From Hyphomicrobiales bacterium (GTDB taxonomy: Bacteria; Pseudomonadota; Alphaproteobacteria; Rhizobiales; Devosiaceae), in contig JALWTJ010000262.1 of the NCBI GenBank assembly GCA_027082895.1, positions 1 to 5,693 of the forward strand: a stretch of 5,693 nucleotides of DNA, given 5' to 3'. Below, in pieces: positions 1 to 5,255 of the stretch (position 1 is the stretch's first letter; the number at the start of each line of letters is the position of its first letter). Position numbers and translations under genes: made by a program. Under the pieces are notes generated by a model, which was given only the letters and a program-made list of their open reading frames with translations, had not been told where the DNA came from and searched no databases.

Positions 1-182
1 CCGTTTGCCGTCAGCTCGCCAATGCTGAAGGTGAAGGTAATGCCGGCATTGCCGCCAAACAGTAGCGCCAGCAGGATTTCCAGAACAATGGCAATGAGAA
101 CCAGCGGAATCATGCCGATCCACATGGTCTTTCGCGTCACCCGTCCCCCGTGCGAAACGTAACGGGCCATGAATTCACCCAT
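1..182 (-). CDS. DUF805-like small inner-membrane protein, N-terminal part (runs off the left edge)
   Basis: Reading leftward from ATG at 182 gives 60 complete codons with no stop before the window edge. The Shine-Dalgarno AGGAGG lies 5 bases before this ATG, so I prefer it to the second in-frame Met at codon 5. The protein opens with a short polar stretch containing an aromatic-Gly-Arg-x-x-Arg-Lys-x-x-Trp pattern (Y8, G13, R14, R17, K18, W21). A hydrophobic segment at about residues 22-42 is a clear transmembrane helix. The GRxxRKxxW element directly before a first membrane helix is typical of the DUF805 (YhaH-like) family of small multi-helix membrane proteins, whose function is not established. 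Only the first helix is visible, so the family call is a recognition from the N-terminus. It follows dapD on the same strand, but two terminator-like hairpins intervene, so it probably has its own promoter. From memory, a DUF805 gene often sits between dapD and dapE in alphaproteobacteria, so dapE may lie just outside the window. Confidence 0.7.
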   Translation of the reverse strand, partial: MGEFMARYVSHGGRVTRKTMWIGMIPLVLIAIVLEILLALLFGGNAGITFTFSIGELTAN

Positions 183-208
183 GATTTCCTCCTGTGCCCC
201 GGAACATG

Positions 209-237
209 ATTCTTGCATTCACCGGGTCAAATTTCAA
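209..237 (-). promoter_or_regulatory. Possible sigma-70-type promoter for the DUF805-like gene
   Basis: Read on the minus strand, TTGAAA (237-232) is followed after 17 bases by AAGAAT (214-209). This is a good -35 match but only a 4 of 6 match to the -10 consensus. It lies about 27 bases upstream of the start codon and downstream of the dapD terminator-like hairpins, where a promoter is expected. It is a pattern match only. Confidence 0.3.
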
Positions 238-278
238 CCATTCCCATGTGCGCTGTGCATAACCGTCCAGCCATGCGG

Positions 279-312
279 CAAAAGGAAAGGGCGCGCCGCG
301 CGGCGCGCTCCC
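279..312 (-). terminator. Second GC-rich hairpin with U-rich tail, downstream of dapD
   Basis: Positions 291-308 are a perfect 18-bp palindrome made only of G and C. As RNA it can fold into a 7-bp stem with a GCGC loop, extended by two G-C pairs across a mismatch. Read on the minus strand it is followed by TTTCCTTTT, a mostly U tail. This is the shape of an intrinsic terminator in the dapD direction. The tail is interrupted by two C residues. It probably backs up the hairpin at 339-358. Confidence 0.5.
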
Positions 313-338
313 GGCGCATCAGGGGTCTGTCGTACCGC

Positions 339-358
339 AAAAAATGCCCCCCGGGGCC
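339..358 (-). terminator. Intrinsic terminator directly after the dapD stop
   Basis: Immediately after the dapD TGA, the minus strand reads GCCCCGGGGGGC (357-346), which can form a short GC stem of four pairs with a four-base loop. One A and then six T residues (344-339) follow. The placement and U tract fit a rho-independent terminator. The stem is short, so termination may be partial, which could explain the second hairpin further on. Confidence 0.5.
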
Positions 359-1204
359 TCAGTCCCGCAGCAGGTCGTTGATGGAGGTCTTGGAGCGTGT
401 CTGTGCATCCACCCGCTTCACGATCACGGCGCAGTAAAGGGATGGGCCGGGGCTGCCGTCGGGCAGGGGCTTGCCGGGCAAGGAACCGGATACCACCACC
501 GAATAGGGCGGCACTTCTCCGTAAAAGACTTCCCCCGTGCTCCGGTCGATGATCTTGGTGGATTTGCCGATGAACACGCCCATGGAAATGACCGAGCCTT
601 CCCTTACGATCACGCCCTCGACGATTTCGGAGCGCGCACCGATGAAGCAATTGTCCTCGATGATCGTGGGACCGGCCTGCATGGGCTCCAGAACGCCCCC
701 GATTCCCACGCCCCCGGACAGGTGCACATCCTTGCCGATCTGGGCGCACGAGCCCACGGTCACCCAGGTGTCCACCATCGTGCCCGTATCCACATAGGCC
801 CCCAGATTGACGAAGGACGGCATCAGGATCGCCCCGCGCCCGATATGGGCCGAATGGCGCACGATGGCACCGGGAACGGCCCGGAACCCGGCTTCCCGGA
901 AGCGGTTTTCACTCCAGCCGGCAAATTTTGACGGCACCTTGTCCCACCAGGGCGCCCCCCCGGGGCCCCCCTCGATCATCACCATGTCATTGAGCCGGAA
1001 GCTGAGCAGTACTGCCTTTTTCAGCCACTGGTTCACCTGCCAGGTGCCGTCGGTACTGCGCTGGGCCACCCGCGCCGTGCCATTGTCCAGCAGGTCAAGG
1101 GCCTCTTCGACCGCCGCCCGGATTTCGCCGCCCGTTTCATAGGTCACGCTGTCCCGGTTGTCGAATGCCCTGTTGATCGTATCTTGCAGAGTCCGTGTGC
1201 TCAT
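359..1204 (-). CDS. dapD: 2,3,4,5-tetrahydropyridine-2,6-dicarboxylate N-succinyltransferase (DapD)
   Basis: This cytoplasmic enzyme transfers a succinyl group from succinyl-CoA to tetrahydrodipicolinate in the succinylase branch of lysine and meso-diaminopimelate synthesis. The 281-residue product aligns by eye with E. coli DapD (274 residues) from end to end. The N-terminal helical part contains the conserved QWLKKAVLLSFR (59-70). A left-handed beta-helix of hexapeptide repeats spans about 110-215, with AYVDTGTMVDTW (136-147), HLSGGVGIGGVLEP (161-174) and EDNCFIGARSE (183-193). The C-terminal strand contains SLYCAVIVK (255-263). The family acts as a trimer with active sites between subunits. 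The loop before SLYCAV is about five residues longer than in E. coli, which I recall as usual in alphaproteobacteria. The frame extends upstream to 1246, but homology begins at MSTRTL. Tandem ATGs occur at 1207 and 1204; the weak AGGA is 6 bases from the second and 3 from the first, so I chose 1204. The gene is divergent from the LOG-family gene and ends in a terminator. Confidence 0.96.
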   Translation of the reverse strand: MSTRTLQDTINRAFDNRDSVTYETGGEIRAAVEEALDLLDNGTARVAQRSTDGTWQVNQWLKKAVLLSFRLNDMVMIEGGPGGAPWWDKVPSKFAGWSENRFREAGFRAVPGAIVRHSAHIGRGAILMPSFVNLGAYVDTGTMVDTWVTVGSCAQIGKDVHLSGGVGIGGVLEPMQAGPTIIEDNCFIGARSEIVEGVIVREGSVISMGVFIGKSTKIIDRSTGEVFYGEVPPYSVVVSGSLPGKPLPDGSPGPSLYCAVIVKRVDAQTRSKTSINDLLRD

Positions 1205-1233
1205 CATGTGTCCTGAACTTTTGGTGTGTGTCG

Positions 1234-1263
1234 TTGACCAAAGCATAAACAGTTTATTTTAAT
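1234..1263 (+). promoter_or_regulatory. Candidate sigma-70-type promoter for the LOG-family gene
   Basis: TTGACC (1234-1239) and TTTAAT (1258-1263) each match the consensus at 5 of 6 positions and are 18 bases apart. They lie in the A+T-richest part of the dapD/LOG divergent region. Initiation would fall near 1270, leaving a leader of roughly 115 bases. The dapD promoter must lie in the same region on the other strand; I see no equally good match for it. Confidence 0.45.
1245..1257. repeat. 13-bp palindrome inside the candidate promoter spacer
   Basis: ATAAAC-A-GTTTAT is a perfect six-base inverted repeat around a central base. It sits between the candidate -35 and -10 boxes of the LOG-family gene and about 40 bases upstream of the dapD start. 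The position would suit an operator acting on either gene. An A+T-rich palindrome of this length can also occur by chance. Confidence 0.4.
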
Positions 1264-1384
1264 GTGGGAATTCGGTCTGCAAAACTTTCTGCATGAATGT
1301 TGTACGCCGGTATCTGTCACAAATGTCAGGGCGCGCACGCCGTCTTTTGCGGTTGCGCTGATTTGCCCCGGTCAGGAGAAGTTC

Positions 1385-2257
1385 ATGGTCAAGCGCCACC
1401 ACACCCCCTTGCGTTCCTCCAAGCAGGATATCGAGCAGATCCGCAAGGTGCCGCGAACCGCCCAGACGGAGGCCCCTGCCTATCGGCTGGCCTTCTCCGA
1501 CGAGGAATTCATGACTTCGGACGAGTTGCGCGGGGTGCGCTTCCAGCTGGAATATCTCAAGCCTGAGCTCTGGTTGCAGGAGCGTGGTGTCAACTCGACG
1601 GTGGTCCTGTTCGGCGGCGCCCGCATTCCGGCCCCCGGCAAGGATCCCTGGGCCGCCAAGACCCCGCTCGCCGCCCGGAACCTGAAGAAGAATTCACGCT
1701 ACTATCAGGAGGCCCGCCGTTTCGCCCAGTACGCATCCCTGATTTCCCGGTCCATGGACCACAAGGAATTCATGGTGGTCACCGGGGGCGGCCCCGGCGT
1801 GATGGAAGCGGGAAACCGGGGGGCCTGCGATGTGGACGCCCCCTCCATCGGCTTCAACATCGTCCTGCCCCACGAGCAGGCGCCAAATGCCTGGGTCAGC
1901 CCCGAATATTGCTTCAATTTCCACTATTTCGCCACCCGCAAGATTCATTTCTTGCTGCGTGCCAGGGCGGTGGCCATCTTCCCGGGCGGTTTCGGCACCA
2001 TGGACGAGTTCTTCGAAACCCTGACCCTCATCCAGACCGGCCGCATGGAGCCCATTCCGATCATTCTTTTCGGTTCCGCTTTCTGGAACCGCGTCATCAA
2101 TCTTGAAGCACTGGCGGAGGAGGGGACCATTTCCCCGGGGGATCTGGACCTGTTTTCCATCGTGGACACTGCCGATGAAGGCTGGTCCATCGTCGCATCC
2201 CGTTATGACCTGCCCGCGGTGCGGCTGGCCGAACAACTGGATAGCGAAGAGGAATAG
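1385..2257 (+). CDS. LOG-family protein (TIGR00730-type Rossmann fold nucleotide phosphoribohydrolase)
   Basis: The 290-residue product carries the hallmark motifs of the LOG (Lonely Guy) family: GGGPGVMEAGNRGA at 134-147 and PGGFGTMDE at 200-208. The latter matches the PGGxGTxxE signature that binds nucleotide phosphate and supplies the catalytic Glu (E208). R185 in the FATRKIHF stretch fits the conserved family Arg. Characterised members hydrolyse cytokinin riboside 5'-monophosphate or AMP-like nucleotides to free base and ribose 5-phosphate. The physiological substrate of this long bacterial form is not known to me. Older databases label such proteins 'lysine decarboxylase', which is wrong. 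At 290 residues it is longer than the roughly 180-220 residue plant-type members, with an extra N-terminal part of about 70 residues before the first beta strand (STVVLFGGAR, 71-80). The start is ATG 1385, with AGGAG 6 bases upstream. An in-frame extension to 1262 has no ribosome site and lies across the candidate promoter. It is probably monocistronic, ending in the convergent hairpin. Confidence 0.9.
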   Translation: MVKRHHTPLRSSKQDIEQIRKVPRTAQTEAPAYRLAFSDEEFMTSDELRGVRFQLEYLKPELWLQERGVNSTVVLFGGARIPAPGKDPWAAKTPLAARNLKKNSRYYQEARRFAQYASLISRSMDHKEFMVVTGGGPGVMEAGNRGACDVDAPSIGFNIVLPHEQAPNAWVSPEYCFNFHYFATRKIHFLLRARAVAIFPGGFGTMDEFFETLTLIQTGRMEPIPIILFGSAFWNRVINLEALAEEGTISPGDLDLFSIVDTADEGWSIVASRYDLPAVRLAEQLDSEEE

Positions 2258-2296
2258 GCCTTCCGGCCCCGATGCCGCAGCACGGGGGCCGGAGGC
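2258..2296. terminator. Hairpin between convergent genes, likely bidirectional terminator
   Basis: TCCGGCCCC (2262-2270) is the exact reverse complement of 2285-2293. Three more pairs (2258-2260 with 2294-2296) extend the stem across a single bulged T. Inside the 14-base loop a further TGC/GCA pairing is possible. The stem begins right after the LOG-family stop (2257) and ends 8 bases before the stop of the opposing gene (2305), so it fills the 47-base gap. Neither strand has a clear U tract after the stem, so it is not a textbook rho-independent terminator. It may block read-through or protect both 3' ends. Confidence 0.55.
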
Positions 2297-2304
2297 AATG
2301 GTGT

Positions 2305-3507
2305 CTACTGGTCCTGGTTGGCCACGATATCCAGGTTGAGCAGGGAGCCGGCAATGGAGGGGTTCTGGGCAACGGCCATCATTGCCATGAAGGGAACCGG
2401 TTCCTCCGGACGCGCACTGACCTCGATATTGCCCGGGTGTCCCAGGAAGCGCGTGATTTCTGCCAGCGCCTTGGCCTGCAGGTCTTCCGATTCCAGAATG
2501 GCAAGGAATTCGGGCAGCTTCTGCGTGATACCCAGAATGACTTCCTTGCGGCTTGCCTCGGAGGTCTGGGCGACAAACCCGATAAAGGAATCGGTGACGC
2601 CCAGATCATCGAACCGGATGGACAGGCCGCCAAGACTGAGCTGGCTCATCATGGTCATCATGATCTGCATCCCCGCCATTTCCGCTTCGGAGGAGGAGGG
2701 ATCCATTTCGCGGCTCTGGCGCCCCATGTCCTGCAGCTGTTTTACAAGGTCAAGCGTGTAACCCAGAAGGTTCATGTTGAGGGAAAGCTGGCCGATGCTT
2801 TCGATCCGGAGTGCCAGATCATTGACGGACAGGTCGCCACTGCTCACATCCCATTTGTAGTTGCCACGCATGGACGCATCCAGGGAATCAAGGCCCAGAA
2901 CCGCCATGCCGCGGGTGACTTCTTCCTTGTCGATCTTGTCGATGGCCCCATGGACACCGTTGATTGCGAAATCCCCTTCGAACACGCTCCGGTCCTCGTT
3001 GGCGCGGGTAACCGAAGTGAAGCTTTCCATACGGAACATTTCTTCGCCATCCACCGAAACGGAGGCGGGGCCGATGAAAATCCCTTCATACAGCTGCATG
3101 CTGTTCAGGATATCCGCACCCGGATCCGCAAAGATGTGAATGCCGGTGGCCGAAATGTCCTTTACCGAGACGACCGCATCGTCCTCGGAAATGTTGATGT
3201 CGTTGAACTCGGCCCTGTCCGCCGTATAGCCATTGTCGGCGGTTTCCGCCACATTGACAAAGGTCACGGTCAGGCCCTTGAGAAACTGGTCGGCCTTGGG
3301 CGCCACACCTTCCACCTTCACACCGGTGAGGATCACATTGTCCCCATCCACCTGCGCATCGGCAAACGACAGGCCGAGCCCGGTATCATAATTGAGGGAA
3401 TTTGCCAGCTTGGTGGCAAAATCCTGTGCATCCAGCGCCAGGGCCATGCCGGGCACCAGGGCCAGGGCCGTACTGATTGCAAAGAGCTTTTGTCCGTAGA
3501 ATTTCAT
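2305..3507 (-). CDS. Exported protein of unknown function (400 residues, signal peptide)
   Basis: I do not recognise a named family. ATG 3507 has AGGAG 5 bases upstream and begins a classic Sec signal peptide: Lys2 and Lys7, a hydrophobic core at about 8-20, and a likely cleavage after A-L-A at 22-24. The mature protein should be periplasmic or surface-exposed. It is acidic and rich in short alternating-hydrophobic stretches of the type 'VDGDNVILTGVKVEG' (53-67), which suggests repeated beta strands. An acidic, Met-rich, probably helical stretch follows at about 251-290, with seven Met in 277-287. The C-terminus is conserved-looking (EEPVPFMAMMAVAQNP, then NLDIVANQDQ). This loosely resembles AsmA-like or other beta-rich envelope proteins, but that is a guess. 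No lipobox or anchoring helix is seen. An upstream in-frame ATG at 3561 would put 18 polar residues before the signal peptide and lacks a ribosome site. It follows the nucleotidase gene by 74 bases and may share its transcript. Confidence 0.8.
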   Translation of the reverse strand: MKFYGQKLFAISTALALVPGMALALDAQDFATKLANSLNYDTGLGLSFADAQVDGDNVILTGVKVEGVAPKADQFLKGLTVTFVNVAETADNGYTADRAEFNDINISEDDAVVSVKDISATGIHIFADPGADILNSMQLYEGIFIGPASVSVDGEEMFRMESFTSVTRANEDRSVFEGDFAINGVHGAIDKIDKEEVTRGMAVLGLDSLDASMRGNYKWDVSSGDLSVNDLALRIESIGQLSLNMNLLGYTLDLVKQLQDMGRQSREMDPSSSEAEMAGMQIMMTMMSQLSLGGLSIRFDDLGVTDSFIGFVAQTSEASRKEVILGITQKLPEFLAILESEDLQAKALAEITRFLGHPGNIEVSARPEEPVPFMAMMAVAQNPSIAGSLLNLDIVANQDQ

Positions 3508-3581
3508 GCTGTCTCCTGTTGGCATTTGATATGTCGTAACCCGGTTTGCCCCGCCCCTCATGAGGCCGCAATATTCCGGTT

Positions 3582-4292
3582 CTATCGGTTGATGCTGGCC
3601 AGAAAGGCCGCCAGATCATCGGTGATATGGTGAATGTGCTCTGCCCCCTCCGCAGCCCTTCCCAATTCCCATGCGTCCACCTGATCGTGGGAAAAATCCT
3701 CGTCTGCCACCACATGAACGGTGGCCATACCCTTCAAGTGCGGCACAAATAGGTTTTTCTCCAGATCATCGAACATTGCCGCTTCTTCTGGTGCAATTTT
3801 ATGAAAGTTCAGGAAACTTTCAAAGGCGAATTGTTCGGGTTTTGGTACATATCCGGTATCCCTGATGCCAAAGATCCCGTCAAAAAGGTCGGTGGCGCCC
3901 AGCCGCGCCAGCACCGCCCGGGCGTGGCTCTGATCCGCATTGGTGAACACATATTTGTTGCCCGGCAGGGCTGCGATATGTTCCACCAGTTCCGGGTTCG
4001 GCTGCACGGGGGAATAGTCGATGGCATGGACCGTATCCAGATAGTCCTCCGGGTCCACGTCGTGATGGATCATCAGCCCGTTCAGGGTCGTGCCGTGGTC
4101 CCGGTAATAGTCCTTCTGCAGGCGCCGCGCCGCGTCATGCTCCAGCCCCGTCATTTCCATCACATAGCGGGTGATCAGAAGGTCCACCTGCGCAAACAGG
4201 TCGCAGGTGCGCGGATAAAGAGTGTTGTCCAGATCAAACACCCATTCCCGCACATGATTCAATGCGCCATTTGCATCATTGGTAAGAGCCAA
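3582..4292 (-). CDS. HAD-superfamily pyrimidine 5'-nucleotidase-like phosphatase, TTG start
   Basis: The 236-residue product has all four HAD motifs. Motif I is DLDNT (20-24), with D20 as nucleophile and D22 as acid/base. Motif II is FTN (116-118), motif III is K151 in VPKPEQ, and motif IV is FDDLEKN (174-180), with D175/D176 for magnesium. The helical cap between motifs I and II contains the stretch HGTTLNGLMIHH (66-77), which is typical of the Pyr-5-nucltdase group (TIGR01993) related to yeast Sdt1/Phm8. Members dephosphorylate pyrimidine mononucleotides such as UMP or CMP; the exact substrate here is inferred. It lies directly after argB, whose stop is 17 bases upstream, so translation is probably coupled. 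The start is odd. AGGAGG (4308-4303) is followed 2 bases later by an ATG in the wrong frame, and the only well-placed in-frame start is TTG 4292, 10 bases from the AGGAGG. Counting from it gives 16 residues before WVFDLDNT, about what I recall for rhizobial homologues. Confidence 0.88.
   Translation of the reverse strand: MALTNDANGALNHVREWVFDLDNTLYPRTCDLFAQVDLLITRYVMEMTGLEHDAARRLQKDYYRDHGTTLNGLMIHHDVDPEDYLDTVHAIDYSPVQPNPELVEHIAALPGNKYVFTNADQSHARAVLARLGATDLFDGIFGIRDTGYVPKPEQFAFESFLNFHKIAPEEAAMFDDLEKNLFVPHLKGMATVHVVADEDFSHDQVDAWELGRAAEGAEHIHHITDDLAAFLASINR
3802..3822. repeat. Perfect 8-bp inverted repeat inside the nucleotidase gene
   Basis: TGAAAGTT (3802-3809) and AACTTTCA (3815-3822) are exact reverse complements with a 5-base loop. 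They lie in the codons for residues around 158-164. Read in the gene's direction the stem is followed by TAAAATT, so it resembles a weak intragenic attenuator. The A+T-rich stem and the need to encode Phe and Glu codons make a chance origin quite possible. Confidence 0.4.
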
Positions 4293-4300
4293 GGTGCCAT
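4259..4300 (-). other. Out-of-frame mini-ORF at the nucleotidase start (13 codons)
   Basis: ATG at 4300 opens a frame MAPWLLPMMQMAH that ends at TGA (4261-4259). It overlaps the beginning of the nucleotidase gene in a different frame. It starts only 2 bases after AGGAGG, which is too close for efficient initiation, so it may be no more than a chance ATG. If translated, it would compete with the TTG start at 4292. The alternative is that the true start is this ATG and one base has been lost in the sequence between 4290 and 4300. Confidence 0.25.
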
Positions 4301-4302
4301 TT

Positions 4303-4308
4303 CCTCCT
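4303..4308 (-). promoter_or_regulatory. Ribosome binding site deciding the nucleotidase start
   Basis: AGGAGG on the minus strand begins 2 bases beyond the argB stop codon (4312-4310). Its distance to the in-frame TTG at 4292 is 10 bases, slightly long but usable. Its distance to the out-of-frame ATG at 4300 is only 2. The site is the main argument for the TTG start and for coupling to argB. Confidence 0.7.
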
Positions 4309-4309
4309 G

Positions 4310-5200
4310 TCAGGGGGTAACAAGGGTGCCGGCGCCATAGTCGGTGAACAGTTCGATCAGCACCGCATGATCCACCTTTCCGTTCACGATCACCACCCCT
4401 TCCACGCCGTTTTCAATGGCGTTGATGCAGGTTTGCGCTTTCGGGATCATGCCGCCCGTAACGGTTCCATCCGCAATCAGCCCCTTGAGCTGGCCCACAT
4501 CGAGCTGTTCGATCAGCTTGCCCTGCTTGTCCTGAATTCCGGCCACGTCCGTCAGGATCAGCAGCCGCTTGGCCTTTATGGCCTCGGCAACGGCGCCGGA
4601 AAAGGTGTCGGCATTGATGTTGTAGGTTTCCCCGTCGGACCCCGGTGCCACCGGCGCCACCACGGGAATGATGCCGGCCATGGCCATCTGTTCGAGCACG
4701 GAACAGTTCACCCTGTCCGGTTCCCCGACGAACCCCAGATCGATGATCTTCTCGATGTTGCTGTCCGGATCGATGCGCGTCTTGCGCGCCTTGCGTGCCA
4801 TGAGCAGGTTGCCATCCTTGCCGCTCAGTCCCACGCAGGGTTCCCCTTGCGCATTGATCATGGCAACGATCTGCTTGTTGATGGAGCCCGCCAGCACCAT
4901 TTCCACGATTTCCACCGTTTCCCGGTCCGTGACCCTCAGTCCGTCCTCGAAGGTGGAAACGATGCCCATTCGTTTCAGCATGGCCCCGATCTGCGGCCCT
5001 CCCCCATGCACCACCACCGGGTTGACCCCGGATTGCTTGAGCAGGGCGATATCCTTGGCAAAACTCCGCCCCAGATCCTTGTCGCCCATGGCATGGCCAC
5101 CATACTTGACCACAACGGTCGTCCCCTCATAGCGCTGCATGAAGGGCAGGGCATTGGCCAGAATGGCCGCATCGTGGGAAATGGAGTTCAGCTTGCTCAT
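4310..5200 (-). CDS. argB: Acetylglutamate kinase (ArgB), long arginine-sensitive type
   Basis: ArgB phosphorylates N-acetyl-L-glutamate with ATP, the second step of arginine (ornithine) synthesis, in the cytoplasm. The 296-residue product has the amino-acid kinase fold with all key positions: VVKYGGHAMG (30-39) with K32, VVHGGGPQIG (63-72), R89 in LRVTDRE, NINAD (194-198) and GGMIPKAQ (249-256) with K254. These correspond to E. coli K8, R66, N158/D162 and K217. It is longer than the 258-residue E. coli enzyme because of an N-terminal helix of about 23 residues before the first beta strand. In the Pseudomonas and Thermotoga enzymes that helix links dimers into a hexamer and allows feedback inhibition by arginine, so inhibition is likely here too. 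ATG 5200 fits homologues, but the ribosome site is weak (GGA, 10 bases upstream). It leads the leftward cluster, is divergent from the amidotransferase gene, and is followed by the coupled nucleotidase gene. No confident promoter was found. Confidence 0.97.
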   Translation of the reverse strand: MSKLNSISHDAAILANALPFMQRYEGTTVVVKYGGHAMGDKDLGRSFAKDIALLKQSGVNPVVVHGGGPQIGAMLKRMGIVSTFEDGLRVTDRETVEIVEMVLAGSINKQIVAMINAQGEPCVGLSGKDGNLLMARKARKTRIDPDSNIEKIIDLGFVGEPDRVNCSVLEQMAMAGIIPVVAPVAPGSDGETYNINADTFSGAVAEAIKAKRLLILTDVAGIQDKQGKLIEQLDVGQLKGLIADGTVTGGMIPKAQTCINAIENGVEGVVIVNGKVDHAVLIELFTDYGAGTLVTP

Positions 5201-5202
5201 GT

Positions 5203-5245
5203 CAACAGGTTCCAGATTGCCGGTCTGTTGCGATGTTTACAACAG
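5203..5245. repeat. Three CAACAG/CTGTTG hexamers upstream of argB
   Basis: The hexamer CAACAG occurs at 5203-5208 and 5240-5245, and its reverse complement CTGTTG at 5225-5230. The two outer-facing copies at 5225-5230 and 5240-5245 form a 6-bp inverted repeat with a 9-base spacer. All three copies are within 43 bases just before the argB start. This could be a regulator-binding array, but the unit is short and no known arginine-regulator consensus is matched. Confidence 0.35.
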
Positions 5246-5255
5246 GGGAGAAAAT

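Noticed and set aside
344..931. 195-codon plus-strand frame opposite dapD
   Set aside because: It is antisense to a certain gene, begins within the dapD terminator, and has no ribosome site or domain.
1205..1246. N-terminal extension of DapD to an ATG at 1246
   Set aside because: DapD homology starts at MSTRTL, and the extension would run through the divergent promoter region with no ribosome site.
1309..1334. Repeated TGTCA units (CTGTCACAAATGTCAG) in the LOG-gene leader
   Set aside because: They form a short direct repeat rather than a dyad and match no regulator site I know.
1262..1384. N-terminal extension of the LOG-family protein to an ATG at 1262
   Set aside because: It has no ribosome site, it lies on the candidate -10 box, and ATG 1385 has AGGAG at good spacing.
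3556..3565. CCTCATGAGG palindrome in the gap between the nucleotidase and exported-protein genes, considered as a terminator
   Set aside because: It has no room for a loop without losing most of the stem, and no U tract follows. I treat the gap as an ordinary intercistronic spacer.
2272..3633. 453-codon open frame on the plus strand opposite the exported-protein gene
   Set aside because: It is longer than the real gene but has no ribosome site. Its product is a His/Gly/Asp-rich antisense translation without domains, and it would cross the convergent hairpin. The minus-strand frame has a signal peptide and a good Shine-Dalgarno.
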